Below, in pieces: positions 43,553 to 53,371 of a stretch of 64,000 bases of DNA. The stretch is taken from positions 1,674,001-1,738,000 of the forward strand of contig NZ_CP027228.1 in NCBI RefSeq assembly GCF_002998925.1, given 5' to 3'. The notes under the pieces were generated by a model that saw nothing but the letters and a program-made list of their open reading frames with translations, had not been told where the DNA came from and did not search any database. Numbering within the stretch: the stretch's first letter is position 1; every line of letters begins with the position of its first letter. Position numbers and translations under genes: made by a program. The stretch is from Mogibacterium diversum (GTDB lineage Bacteria; Bacillota; Clostridia; Peptostreptococcales; Anaerovoracaceae).

Positions 43553-44453
43553 GATAAGTGAGTTCATACCTGAAGCTCAGATAAGACAGGATGAGTCGAT
43601 GAGTAAGCACTCGTCCTTTCGCATAGGGGGTTCAGCTGATGCAGTTGTGACCGTCTGTAGTGAAGAGGAACTCAGCAAACTCCTGAAACTACTTCATGCT
43701 GAGGACGCAAGATATATGCTGATTGGAAATGGCTCCGATCTACTGTTCGCTGACGAAGGATACCGCGGCGTGATAGTAAAGCTCGGAGGTGATTTCGAGC
43801 ATATCGAGCTACTCGAAGCGGTAGATGATGTGATAAGAGCTGGAGCGGCTCGCATGCTGTCAAGCACTGCTAACTTCGCTAGGGATAACGCTCTAGCAGG
43901 ACTTGAGTTCGCATCTGGAATCCCAGGGACTTTAGGCGGCGCTCTCTTCATGAACGCAGGTGCATATGGCGGAGAGATGAAGGACGTAGTCGAGAGCGTA
44001 ACTCTTATGAAATCTGATGGAAGCTCGGTATATGAGCTGTCAGGTGAGGAGATGAAGTTCTCATATCGTGACAGTGTACTGCAGCATAATGATGATATTG
44101 CAATTTATGCAAGGGTCAGATTGCATAGGGATGATAAAGAAGCTATCGCAGAGAGGATGAACGAACTCGCCGAGAAGCGCAGAACGAAGCAGCCGGTGAA
44201 TTTTCCGAGCGCAGGCAGTACATTCAAGAGACCTGTAGGCGGATATGCGGCAGCTCTAATCGAGGAGGCTGGACTAAAGGGTAGGACAGTCGGAGGTGCG
44301 CAGGTATCTGAGAAGCATTCGGGCTTCGTTATCAATATAGGGGGTGCTACCTCTAAGGACGTGAGAGAACTAATCGATATAGTGGCTCAGGAAGTCGAGC
44401 AGAATTCGGGGATTAAACTCGAACCTGAGGTGAGAATTATCGATGCGGAATAG
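43512..44453 (+). CDS. murB: UDP-N-acetylenolpyruvoylglucosamine reductase
   Basis: FAD enzyme that reduces the enolpyruvyl group to lactyl in UDP-MurNAc synthesis. The start ATG at 43512 has GGAGAG four bases ahead, inside the upstream gene. Motifs: KHSSFRIGGSADAV, LIGNGSDLLFADEGY, GIPGTLGGALFMNAGAYGGE, FSYRDSVLQ (the catalytic Ser class), NFPSAGSTFKRP and SEKHSGFVINIGGA. Length of 313 residues is typical. It begins the murB-PHP-rapZ-whiA block. Confidence 0.95.
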   Translation: MSQRSLIKISLIDKISEFIPEAQIRQDESMSKHSSFRIGGSADAVVTVCSEEELSKLLKLLHAEDARYMLIGNGSDLLFADEGYRGVIVKLGGDFEHIELLEAVDDVIRAGAARMLSSTANFARDNALAGLEFASGIPGTLGGALFMNAGAYGGEMKDVVESVTLMKSDGSSVYELSGEEMKFSYRDSVLQHNDDIAIYARVRLHRDDKEAIAERMNELAEKRRTKQPVNFPSAGSTFKRPVGGYAAALIEEAGLKGRTVGGAQVSEKHSGFVINIGGATSKDVRELIDIVAQEVEQNSGIKLEPEVRIIDAE

Positions 44454-44492
44454 AATTAAAAGGGTATAAGGGAAAAAGGAAGCGATAAGCTG

Positions 44493-45257
44493 ATGGAAAA
44501 CAACATTAAGAAGCTATATAAATTGACGGCGGACTACCATACTCACACGAGGTATTCGCACGGTAAGATGTATGCGCATGGCAAGGGGACAGTCCTTGAG
44601 AATGTCGCTGCAGCTTCAGCCAAGGGACTGAGCGAGCTGGCGATTACGGATCACGGGCCGGGACATAAGTTCTACGGGCTCAAGATGGGTAAGCTGGCAG
44701 CTATGAGAGCGGATATCGAGGAGGCTATGAGGGAGTTTCCGAATGTCAAAGTCCTGCTAGGAGTAGAGGCCAATATCATCAACACTCCTAATGGACTAGA
44801 TATCAAGAAGGAGAACCTAGGTAAATTCGATATCGTCAACGCTGGATACCACTACGGACTCCCGCATGGCTACATGACGGCCAATTATATATGCTGGCAC
44901 GCAGGACTGCCGTCTGGAAGCAGGGAGCAGCTCAGAAATAAGAACACCGATATGGCTCTAAGGGCGCTGTATGAGAACGATATATTTCTACTGACACACC
45001 CTGGGGACAAGGGCCCGTTCGACATGAAGGAGCTCTGCAAGGCTTGTGAAGAGACGAACACGCTTATGGAAATCAGCACTCGTCACACGCACCTCACCAA
45101 GGAGGAAATCGAGATAGCGGCGAATTACGATGTGAAATTTGCCATAAGCAGCGATGCGCATGTGCCGGATAAAGTTGGTACTTATATCGCTGGTGTAGAG
45201 AGGGCACTCGAGGCAGGGCTCGATCTAGAGAGAATTGTCAATATTGAGAAGAGGTAA
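44493..45257 (+). CDS. PHP domain phosphoesterase
   Basis: A 254-residue PHP-family protein with the metal-binding motif YHTHTRYSHGK near the start, AITDHGPGH, LGVEANIINTPNG, LTHPGDKGP, and a final SSDAHVPDKVG. These form the three-metal site of histidinol phosphatase-like enzymes. In many Clostridia this gene stands between murB and rapZ. The substrate is unknown. It ends three bases before rapZ. Confidence 0.9.
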   Translation: MENNIKKLYKLTADYHTHTRYSHGKMYAHGKGTVLENVAAASAKGLSELAITDHGPGHKFYGLKMGKLAAMRADIEEAMREFPNVKVLLGVEANIINTPNGLDIKKENLGKFDIVNAGYHYGLPHGYMTANYICWHAGLPSGSREQLRNKNTDMALRALYENDIFLLTHPGDKGPFDMKELCKACEETNTLMEISTRHTHLTKEEIEIAANYDVKFAISSDAHVPDKVGTYIAGVERALEAGLDLERIVNIEKR

Positions 45258-45260
45258 GAG

Positions 45261-46133
45261 ATGAAGATTGTCATAGTCACAGGGATGTCGGGTGCAGGCA
45301 AGACAAAGGCCGCAGATTGGCTGGAGGATCAGGGGTACTACTGCATCGACAATATGCCACCTAAGCTGGTGATGAATTTTGTAGAACTTTCGATGACAAA
45401 TGGCATGGACAAGATTGCGTTCGTTGCCGATGTCCGTGGCGGTGAGTTTTTCTCCGATCTTGTAGAGGTTATCGATCAGCTGAAGAGCAGCGAGCAGATA
45501 GAGAGCGAGGTATTCTTCGTAGATGCGTCGACGCCAACGCTGGTTAGGAGATTCAACGAGACGAGAAGGCATCACCCGCTCGCGAGCGGAAAGGTTACAC
45601 AGGCTGTAATCGAAGAGGAGCGAGCAAGGCTTGAGAGCGTGCGTAAGAAGGCTGATTACATCATCGACACCAGCACCATGAAGGTTGCTGATTTTAACCT
45701 GGCGATGAGGAGAATATTCCTCGGCAAGGAGGGAAATCAGTTCAATATCAACGTGACTTCATTTGGCTTTAAACATGGAATTCCAAGCGAATCAGACATC
45801 ATGGTGGATGTCAGGTTCATCCCTAATCCATACTACGTGAAGAGTCTCAAGAAGCTCACCGGTAACAATAAGAAAATCGTAAACTACGTGTTCAAGTCAG
45901 ACCTAGCAAATGAGTTCGTGGACAAGTACCACGCGCTCATCAAGGAGCTCATACCTGGCTACATCCACGAGGGGAAGTATCATCTCAATATCGCCTTTGG
46001 GTGCACCGGCGGTCACCACAGATCAGTGGCAATCGCTAACAAGATGGCAGAGCTCTTCCACGAGGACGGATACAGAGTGACGGTGACACATAGAGACCTT
46101 GATTTTATCGCAAAGGGAATTAGCAAGAAATAG
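45261..46133 (+). CDS. rapZ: RNase adapter / nucleotide-binding protein RapZ (YvcJ)
   Basis: A 290-residue protein with the Walker A motif GMSGAGKT (residues 8-15), the conserved DNMPPKLVMNFVEL, ETRRHHPL and the C-terminal GCTGGHHRSVAIAN. The C-terminal domain binds amino-sugar phosphates in E. coli; in Gram-positives YvcJ affects competence and cell-wall metabolism. It is coupled to the PHP gene. Confidence 0.95.
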   Translation: MKIVIVTGMSGAGKTKAADWLEDQGYYCIDNMPPKLVMNFVELSMTNGMDKIAFVADVRGGEFFSDLVEVIDQLKSSEQIESEVFFVDASTPTLVRRFNETRRHHPLASGKVTQAVIEEERARLESVRKKADYIIDTSTMKVADFNLAMRRIFLGKEGNQFNINVTSFGFKHGIPSESDIMVDVRFIPNPYYVKSLKKLTGNNKKIVNYVFKSDLANEFVDKYHALIKELIPGYIHEGKYHLNIAFGCTGGHHRSVAIANKMAELFHEDGYRVTVTHRDLDFIAKGISKK

Positions 46134-46212
46134 ATAGATTATAGATAAGCGAAAGCCCTTATGCAGTGATCAAGCGGTACAAATTATAACTTGAAGGGAG
46201 TCATACAGATAG

Positions 46213-47175
46213 ATGTCTTTCTCATCACAGACTAAGGGCGAACTAGCGCGCATCATGCCGAGCAAGAAGTGCTGCATGCTTGCGGAAATTACGGGATTTC
46301 TAAGGGTAGCAGGCAGCCTCAGACTTGCTGGTGGCGGAAAATTTACAATAGTAGCATCGACAGAGAATCCAGCGATTGCAAGGCACTATAAGACCTTGAT
46401 CAAGGAATACTTCGGTAGCAACGCTGGTATCGAAGTCGGAAATTCACAGATGCCGGGGAAATCACGCGGTAACTATAGATACAGATACTCTCTGGTTATC
46501 AGGCCAGAGGAAAAGAGCTCGCAGATATTACGTGAGACCGGCATGATGCTCATCCGAGAAGGTGATGAGTTTCTTAGTGACGGCATCTACCAGCCAATTG
46601 TCAGGAGTAAATGCTGCAAGAAGGCTTATCTGAGAGGGCTATTTCTCGGTGTCGGCACCATGTCCGACCCCAAGAAGAGCTATCATCTGGAATTCGTGCT
46701 CAATAGCGAACATGTCGCACATGACCTAAGGAAGCTAATCGGTAGCTTCGTCGACCTGTCAGCTGGTCTAATCGAGCGCGGAGAAGAGCATATAGTATAC
46801 ATGAAGCGCGCTGAATACATCAGCGATATGCTTGGAATCATGGGTGCTAATGAGGCGATGCTTGAATTCGAGAATATCAGAATCGGCAGAGGGCTCAGGC
46901 GCGAAGTAAACAGGATCTCGAACTGTGACAACGCAAATGTAGACCGAACCCTGACCGCCGCCGAACAGCAGATCCGCCATATAGAAATCATCAAGGACAA
47001 GCTAGGCCTAGAAAACCTCGAACCTGTACTTCGCGACACTGCGGAGCTCAGGCTTGAGCTCCCAGGTGCCAGCCTATCGGAGATAGGCGAGGCCCTGAGC
47101 CCGCCAATCAAGAAACCAGGCGTAAGTAAGCGCTTCGCTAAGCTGAAGGAGATAGCGGAGGGGCTGGAGAGGTAG
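46213..47175 (+). CDS. whiA: DNA-binding protein WhiA
   Basis: A 320-residue WhiA: an N-terminal LAGLIDADG-like fold (SSQTKGELARIMPSKKCCML, GVGTMSDPKKSYHLEFVL) and a C-terminal helix-turn-helix (LPGASLSEIGEALSPPIKK, GVSKRFAKLKEIAEGL). Known as a sporulation/division regulator. In most Bacillota the gene yvcK lies between rapZ and whiA; here only 79 bases separate them and yvcK is missing. Confidence 0.94.
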   Translation: MSFSSQTKGELARIMPSKKCCMLAEITGFLRVAGSLRLAGGGKFTIVASTENPAIARHYKTLIKEYFGSNAGIEVGNSQMPGKSRGNYRYRYSLVIRPEEKSSQILRETGMMLIREGDEFLSDGIYQPIVRSKCCKKAYLRGLFLGVGTMSDPKKSYHLEFVLNSEHVAHDLRKLIGSFVDLSAGLIERGEEHIVYMKRAEYISDMLGIMGANEAMLEFENIRIGRGLRREVNRISNCDNANVDRTLTAAEQQIRHIEIIKDKLGLENLEPVLRDTAELRLELPGASLSEIGEALSPPIKKPGVSKRFAKLKEIAEGLER

Positions 47176-47273
47176 ATCATGATATTGAAAGTGCCAATCT
47201 GGAGCTGAAAGTGACAGTTGAGAGCTGATGGGTGCTGAAACTTTGGGAGTTTCATGGCTAATAATTTGGTGGA

Positions 47274-47719
47274 GATTTTAGCAGGGGTAAGACTGAGAAG
47301 CAAGGAAAAAAGGATGGGATTTTAGCGGTTTGGAATTCAAAAATCAAGCGCAAAAGTGACCGATTTTAGCGGCTAGAGGAATAAAAATCAAGTCATGACT
47401 AATATATAATTGGTGGATTTTAGCAGTTGGGATTTGAGAAATCAAGGCCTGCAGATAATGAAGTTGAAATTTTAGCAGGAGCAAGTTCTGAAATCAAGAC
47501 TGATTGTTAAGAATTATGGGTGAAGATTTTAGCGGCTGCGGAATTAGAAATCAAGCATAAAGTGAAAAATACGGATGAGGTTTTAGCGGACGCGACAACT
47601 AAAAGCAAGTCTGAGTATGAGAAAATTTAGGAAAATTTTAGCGACTGCGGAATCAAAAAGCAAGTAATTTGCACTTAAAAAGCGAAGAATTCTAGCAATC
47701 AAATTGTTAAAAAGCAATA
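47274..47719 (+). repeat. Nine-copy degenerate 32-nt repeat array
   Basis: A non-coding stretch of nine units starting at 47274, 47318, 47362, 47416, 47468, 47525, 47579, 47634 and 47688. Each has a conserved left arm (RATTTTAGCGG-like, copy 9 AATTCTAGC), about 14 looser bases and a right arm (AAATCAAG or AAAGCAAG). Spacing is 44, 44, 54, 52, 57, 54, 55 and 54 bases. Spacers are unrelated and purine-rich, 12 or 20-25 bases long. In most copies GATTT and AAATC can pair. Not a CRISPR: the repeats are too divergent and the spacers too short and irregular. The 98 bases before it hold no gene. Confidence 0.85.
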
Positions 47720-47760
47720 CTAGGTAAAGATAAATTTAGAGAAAACATTCCGAGGTGAAA

Positions 47761-49347
47761 ATGAGCGAAAATATTGATAAGACTGCTGCTCTTGTAGTTA
47801 ATGAAGGGCAGATCGTAGAGCTCGAAATTACAGATATGACTGATGATGGCAAGGGACTGGGCAGGTTGTCTGGCCTTGCTATTTTTGTGGCGGGCGCCGT
47901 TCCGGGGGATAAGGTGAGCGCCCACATCACGAGGCTCAAGAAGCGCTACGCACTTGCTGAGACAATCACGCTTCTTGAGGCTTCCGCAGCCAGAGTACAG
48001 CCACCGTGCCCATACTATCAGGACTGCGGCGGCTGTTCGATGCTCGAGCTTAGCTATGACGAACAGCTCCGCATCAAGCGCAAAAACATAATCACTAAGC
48101 TCGAGCGTATAGGCGCCCTTGAGGAGCCAACTGTCAGGGAAGTCCTGGGCGCCACAGATAGAATCGGAGCCGACGGAGGGCAGGCTGAGGAGATCGGGCG
48201 ACCTGGGAAGAGCGAGGAGACCGAGGAGACGGGGCACTCTGAGCAGATTGAGAGTGCCGGCTATGATGACAGCGAGTCATTTGAATCGATGCTCAGATAC
48301 CGCAACAAGGCTGAATTCGCTGTGGCGATGACGAGCGCTGGCCCGCTCGTCGGCTTCAACAAGCGCGGTAGCAACAAAATAGTCGATTGCACCGACTGCT
48401 TCCTCCAAAAACGCGCGACAATGGCAGCAGCAAATGCAGTCCGCGAAGTCCTGAGAGACAAGCTACTCACCGTATACGATGCGAGGCACGGCAAAGGATT
48501 TCTAAGGGGATTTACCATCAAGGTCTGCGAAGGCACGGGCGAGATGATGCTCATATTTACAGGCACATCCAAGCAGCTGCCAAACGCCGAGAAGGTCATC
48601 TACACCATCAGCGACGCAATCGATGCAGTTTCGACCGATGAGGAGCCGTACTTCCTACAGAGCGTGGTTGTCGAGGTGAACAAGGCAAAAGACCTCCGCG
48701 AACCCGCATCCGCTTACGAGGTGGTGGCTGGCTCAAACACAATCACCGACATCACAGATGATGGCATGAAATTCGAGATTTCCGCGCCGGCATTCTACCA
48801 GGTCAATACGAAGCAGATGAGCAAGCTCTACGCCAAGGTCAGGGAATACGCCTGTCTCAAGGGCGGCGAAACCGTCTTCGACCTCTACTGCGGCATCGGA
48901 ACCATCGGGCTCAGCATGGCGGCCGACGCTGGCATGATCATCGGAATCGAGTCTGTAAAAAACGCCGTTATCGACGCAAACCGCAACGCCGTAATCAACG
49001 GAATTGTAAATGCGCGCTACTACACAGGCCGCGCCGAGCAGGTGATGCCGAGACTCCTCGACAAAGAAGATAAGCTTTTCGTCGATTACATAGATGAAAA
49101 TGCCCCAAAGATTGCCATCCTCGACCCTCCGCGCGCAGGATGCGATGAGGCACTTCTCCGAGCAGTCGCAAGCTGTGAGGTGGACAAGATAGTGTACGTG
49201 TCCTGCGACCCGGGAACACTGGCTCGCGATATCAAGCTGCTTGGCGAACTCGGATATGCGTTCGTGGAGGCGACACCAGTGGATATGTTTGTGGCGACGA
49301 TGCATGTTGAGACGGTGGTATTATTATCCAAACAAAACACAGACTAA
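47761..49347 (+). CDS. rlmD: 23S rRNA (uracil-5-)-methyltransferase, RlmD/RumA family
   Basis: A 528-residue protein with an N-terminal TRAM domain, the Fe-S cysteines in CPYYQDCGGCSMLEL, the SAM motif FDLYCGIGTIGLSMA, DPPRAGCDEALL and the catalytic YVSCDPGTLARDI, ending VDMFVATMHVETVVLLSK. It methylates a uridine in 23S rRNA. Between the Fe-S part and the catalytic core is a Glu/Gly/Ser-rich insertion of about 45 residues (139-183). The ATG at 47761 is preferred to the GTG at 47755. The 3' end is the left edge of the AT-rich island. Confidence 0.92.
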   Translation: MSENIDKTAALVVNEGQIVELEITDMTDDGKGLGRLSGLAIFVAGAVPGDKVSAHITRLKKRYALAETITLLEASAARVQPPCPYYQDCGGCSMLELSYDEQLRIKRKNIITKLERIGALEEPTVREVLGATDRIGADGGQAEEIGRPGKSEETEETGHSEQIESAGYDDSESFESMLRYRNKAEFAVAMTSAGPLVGFNKRGSNKIVDCTDCFLQKRATMAAANAVREVLRDKLLTVYDARHGKGFLRGFTIKVCEGTGEMMLIFTGTSKQLPNAEKVIYTISDAIDAVSTDEEPYFLQSVVVEVNKAKDLREPASAYEVVAGSNTITDITDDGMKFEISAPAFYQVNTKQMSKLYAKVREYACLKGGETVFDLYCGIGTIGLSMAADAGMIIGIESVKNAVIDANRNAVINGIVNARYYTGRAEQVMPRLLDKEDKLFVDYIDENAPKIAILDPPRAGCDEALLRAVASCEVDKIVYVSCDPGTLARDIKLLGELGYAFVEATPVDMFVATMHVETVVLLSKQNTD

Positions 49348-49425
49348 CATATTGATATAGAAATCGGAGAAGAAGAATTATCTGAAATAGATTTTTCAAA
49401 AGATGCAGCTTATGGAGAATTTTAA
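49348..49425 (+). pseudogene. Remnant of an rlmD C-terminal extension
   Basis: Directly after the rlmD stop and in the same frame, 25 codons read HIDIEIGEEELSEIDFSKDA plus five more. This resembles the conserved tail of RumA-type proteins in Clostridia (a hydrophobic strand, LD.LD.T.A, ATY). The tail is more complete at 57190-57485. The stretch to 49502 is otherwise non-coding debris. Confidence 0.5.
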
Positions 49426-49502
49426 AATTAAGATATTAGAAACTAATGAAGCCTTGCAAGAAAAGACAGATTAGGATAGTGAAATACACAAGGCTATGAC
49501 AA

Positions 49503-49531
49503 TTGACAAATGGCATATAAAATTATAGAAC
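49503..49531 (+). promoter_or_regulatory. Promoter of the helicase gene
   Basis: Perfect TTGACA at 49503-49508, 17 bases, TAGAAC at 49526-49531. AAAGGAG precedes the ATG at 49567. Confidence 0.6.
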
Positions 49532-49566
49532 AAAAATCATAAGATTAAATAACAAAGGAGCCTAAC

Positions 49567-52500
49567 ATGAATCAAAAAGAAAAAATACTAGAATCATGGA
49601 TTATGGTGGAGCATTTATCGGAGGGAGATATTAATTTAAGAGACAAGAACATTTTAACTTTTCAAGATCTTAAAGATTATGATTTCTATGATGTATTTAA
49701 GAAAAAGATCAAATGTCTTCATTTAAGTCCATACCAAAAAGGCGGGATAGTTGTATATTTTGATATTTTCAAATTTACAGAAGTAATTGAATTTTTGAGA
49801 GATAAATTCAATCTTCCAGTATCCAATCAAGAAATCACTTTAGGATACAAATTTTCATTTGCACTGTATTTTGATAAGGATTTGCAGATAAATAATGATA
49901 TGACTTTTTTTACAGAAAGCTTTTATATTAGAAACTTTCATAAAATTCCTTCGGAAGAAGCGTTTAGGGAATATGATGAAGATTTCAACAAGAAAATTCA
50001 AGAAGTATTTGAATGTCCAGAAAATAAACCTTATAAAGATTGGTTCAATAAAGCTATAATGGACATTTTAAAAACTAATAAAATAGATATTAATAATTGT
50101 AGAATGAAGCCTTTGAAAAATTTGGAGACCGATGCAATTAATCTACATTCATTCTTCATTAATGATTTGCAAAAGGCGAAATCTGTTCATTCGAAAAACT
50201 TGAATGATTATTTGCTTGGAAATTGTTCAAATAGAAAAAATTTAGATAGTAGAACCACTTCTCCTAAGTTTAATAAATATATTTTTACAGAGATTTTACA
50301 GCCATACAACTATCCTTTGTCGAGATTTCCGAGCAATATACAATATGCACCATCTTTTATGCAACAAGTAGCAATCAATTTGTCGTTAGGATATGATTCT
50401 AATAATATGAGAAGTGTAAATGGACCTCCAGGAACAGGGAAAACAACACTTTTGAGGGATATTTTTGCACAATTACTAGTAGATCAATCCTATGAAATCA
50501 CAAAACTAAAAAATAAAAAAATTACGGGAAATGATAAGACTGTTTATTGGGAAAGCGAATCATACAAAGCTTCAATTGGTATACTTCCTGAAAAAATAGC
50601 AGAAAATGGGATTATTGTTGCAAGTTCTAATAATGGAGCTGTTAAAAACATTGTAGATGAACTCCCATTAATATCCGAAATTGACAATTCATTTGTAGAT
50701 GAAATAAAAGGAATAAATTATTTCAAAGATATTTCTAATTCAAAAATTTCGACAAAATGGGTAAAAGAAAATGATAAAAATATAGAGAAATTAGAAATTG
50801 AAAAACAATTAGATGAAAAATTCTGGGGATTATTTTCTCTTGAAGGTGGAAGAAAAGAGAACATGGAGTATATAATCACCGCATTAAAACATGTGGTTGA
50901 TGATTTAAAAACTAATTATATTTCTGATGATAATATCTATAGTGAATTTGAGAAAAAATACAATGAGGCGTTGTCTTATAGAAAAAAAAGACAAAAGATA
51001 TCGGATAACTACTTCTCTATGAAAAAATTTGAATACGAATTATTAAACAAAAAATCAAAATTCAGTAAAAACGTAAAACAAAGAGAAAGTGAGTTCAGTA
51101 ATTTAAAAAATGATGTTAATTTGAAATTAGAAGAATTATATTTGAAAAAAAATAAATTTAGTCAAAAAGTAAATGAATTGAAGAACGATTATTCAAATAT
51201 AATTGAAGATAAAAAAATGATTGAAAATAGCATTGATGTCCTCAAACTGCAAAAACCAGGATTTTTCCAATTCAGCAGGAAAAAAACATACAATGAACAG
51301 ATGAGGAAATACTCTGACGATTTACTAAAAATATTAGACCAAGAAAGATCGACAAAATCAAAGTTAGATTCTTTTATAAAAGATTTAAAACATATCGAAG
51401 ATCAAATTTCTTATGAAAATAAGCTTATCGAAGATAAAAATTCAGAGATTGTTCAAGCGATTCAAAATGAGGATAAAGAGATCAAAAAACTAGAAGCAAA
51501 AATAAGAGACATGAAATATGTATTAATAAATACAGATGTTAATGTGTTAGATTTTTCATTGCCATATGATGATTTGCAAATGAGTAATCCTTGGTTTGAT
51601 GAAGAGTATCGTAGAATTCAGTCTGAACTATTCATAATTGCACTGAAAGTTCGCAAACAATTCTTATATGAAAATATAAAAAATATTGAAGCTGCAACTA
51701 GAATATGGAACAAACAACAAAATTACTTGGATAAAAATATTATTATACAAGAAGCGTGGAATTGGATTAACATGACAGTTCCAGTTATAAGTTCTACATT
51801 TGCAAGTATGGGAAGGATGTTTTCAAATATTCAAGCAAATTCTTTGGGACATTTATTTATTGATGAAGCAGGACAAGCCTTGCCCCAAGCAAGCGTTGGC
51901 GCGATTTTTAGATGTAAGCATGTTATGGCAGTTGGAGATCCAGCCCAAATCAAACCAGTTTTAACATTAGACTCATATATACTTAGTTTATTGGGACAAA
52001 ATTATGGAGTTGGACAAGCTTATCTATCAGAAGATGCATCTACTCAAACTTTGATTGACAGTGCTAGTCAATATGGATTTTACAAAGGTATCAACAATCT
52101 TGAAGATTGGATAGGAATTCCTTTATGGGTACACAGACGTTGCAAGTATCCAATGTTTAACATATCAAATGAAATCTCTTATGGTGGTAACATGGTTCAA
52201 GGAAATAAATCAGACGGAAAAGCAGAATGGTATGATGTTGGAGGATCTGCAGATAATAAGTATGTAAAAGAACAGGGTGAATTATTGGTAGAAAAAATCA
52301 AGAAATTAGCAGAAACCAATAAAGACATTCTAGATAAAACTAAGAAAGACCAAGTCTATGTAATATCGCCGTTTAAAAATGTTGCGTATAATTTATCCAG
52401 AAAACTTGCAACAGATCTCAACTTTACAAGATATGACAGTAACTACAGCCCGACAAATGTAGGAACAGTACACACATTCCAAGGAAAAGAAGCACCAATA

Positions 52501-52737
52501 GTATTCTTGGTTTTAGGGGCAGATGAAAAAAGTAAGGGAGCTGCAAACTGGGCAATGGGATCTGAAAATCCAAACATAATGAACGTATCAGCAACTAGAG
52601 CCAAAAAAGAATTTTATATAATTGGAGAAAAAAAGCTGTACTCAAACTTGTGTAGTGATGTTATAGATAAAACGATAAACGAAATTAGAAAATTTAATTC
52701 AAAACCCCCAAAAGAGCGTATGACAAAAAGTCTGTAA
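49567..52737 (+). CDS. Superfamily 1 helicase (Upf1/Dna2-like, COG1112-type)
   Basis: A 1056-residue protein. Motifs in order: Walker A GPPGTGKTT (286-294); SSNNGAVKNIVDELP; a long coiled-coil insertion at about 430-690; Walker B FIDEAGQALPQA with DEAG at 766-769; GDPAQIKPV (motif III); VYVISPFKNVAYNLSRKLA; and motif V-VI VGTVHTFQGKE (from 965) with ATRAKKEFYIIGEKKLY. The first 270 residues match nothing I know. No nuclease or kinase domain is fused. Large SF1 helicases of this group are common in phage-defence systems. AT-rich, unlike the core genes. Confidence 0.8.
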   Translation: MNQKEKILESWIMVEHLSEGDINLRDKNILTFQDLKDYDFYDVFKKKIKCLHLSPYQKGGIVVYFDIFKFTEVIEFLRDKFNLPVSNQEITLGYKFSFALYFDKDLQINNDMTFFTESFYIRNFHKIPSEEAFREYDEDFNKKIQEVFECPENKPYKDWFNKAIMDILKTNKIDINNCRMKPLKNLETDAINLHSFFINDLQKAKSVHSKNLNDYLLGNCSNRKNLDSRTTSPKFNKYIFTEILQPYNYPLSRFPSNIQYAPSFMQQVAINLSLGYDSNNMRSVNGPPGTGKTTLLRDIFAQLLVDQSYEITKLKNKKITGNDKTVYWESESYKASIGILPEKIAENGIIVASSNNGAVKNIVDELPLISEIDNSFVDEIKGINYFKDISNSKISTKWVKENDKNIEKLEIEKQLDEKFWGLFSLEGGRKENMEYIITALKHVVDDLKTNYISDDNIYSEFEKKYNEALSYRKKRQKISDNYFSMKKFEYELLNKKSKFSKNVKQRESEFSNLKNDVNLKLEELYLKKNKFSQKVNELKNDYSNIIEDKKMIENSIDVLKLQKPGFFQFSRKKTYNEQMRKYSDDLLKILDQERSTKSKLDSFIKDLKHIEDQISYENKLIEDKNSEIVQAIQNEDKEIKKLEAKIRDMKYVLINTDVNVLDFSLPYDDLQMSNPWFDEEYRRIQSELFIIALKVRKQFLYENIKNIEAATRIWNKQQNYLDKNIIIQEAWNWINMTVPVISSTFASMGRMFSNIQANSLGHLFIDEAGQALPQASVGAIFRCKHVMAVGDPAQIKPVLTLDSYILSLLGQNYGVGQAYLSEDASTQTLIDSASQYGFYKGINNLEDWIGIPLWVHRRCKYPMFNISNEISYGGNMVQGNKSDGKAEWYDVGGSADNKYVKEQGELLVEKIKKLAETNKDILDKTKKDQVYVISPFKNVAYNLSRKLATDLNFTRYDSNYSPTNVGTVHTFQGKEAPIVFLVLGADEKSKGAANWAMGSENPNIMNVSATRAKKEFYIIGEKKLYSNLCSDVIDKTINEIRKFNSKPPKERMTKSL

Positions 52738-52795
52738 ATTAAAGAATAAATTAGTCTCCTGTGGTAGTACAAAAATACCATAGGAGGATTTTTTT

Positions 52796-53371
52796 ATGGC
52801 AAAGAAGAAAGATATCTACAAAGTTAAACCCCTCAATGACAATAAGAGAAATATTATCCAATCCCTTATTGAAGAATATGACATTGAGACAGCAGAGGAC
52901 ATTCAGGAAGCAGAAATGGATGAACATCTTGGATACGATTCATATGAGCGCTGCGAGAAAGATAACTACAGAAACGGAACTAAAAGAACGAGCTTTAGAA
53001 GTAGGTGTGGAGAATTTGAACTAGAAGTACCGCAGGATAGAAGCAGCTCTTTTGAGCCACAGGTGGTACAAAAGAGGCAAAAGGACATCTCAGAAATAGA
53101 TCAAAAGATAATCTCCATGTACGCAAGAGGTCTTACAACGAGGCTGATATCTGACCAGATAGAAGATATCTATGGCTTTGAATGCAGCGAAAGCTTAATC
53201 TCCAATGTTACGGATAAGATTTTGCAAGATATAGATGACTGCCAAAAGAGATCACTTGATAACGTATATCCAATAGTATTCATAGATGCTGTTCATTTAT
53301 CCGTGCGTGAAGATCACGTAATTTTAAGAAGCTTGCAGCATATGTAATGCTGGGGATAAATAATGGGGTAT
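52796..53371 (+). pseudogene. Truncated and frameshifted IS256-family transposase
   Basis: The reading frame to 53347 gives the N-terminal half of an IS256/Mutator transposase, with EMDEHLGYDSYERCEKDNYR, NGTKRTSFRSRCGEFELEVP, QDRSSSFEPQVV, KDISEIDQKIISMYARGLTT and VYPIVFIDAVHLSVRED. After a one-base shift near 53333, the other frame continues KLAAYVMLGIN and then stops matching. The catalytic C-terminal half is lost. A hairpin (TCCTGTGGTA/TACCATAGGA) and AGGAGG precede the start. Confidence 0.85.

Noticed and set aside
47274..47719. CRISPR array
   Set aside because: Regularly spaced repeats, but they differ strongly from one another, spacers are 12-25 bases and no cas genes are near.
52761..53024. 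A separate small gene starting before the IS256 fragment
   Set aside because: It overlaps the transposase in another frame and has no recognisable product.
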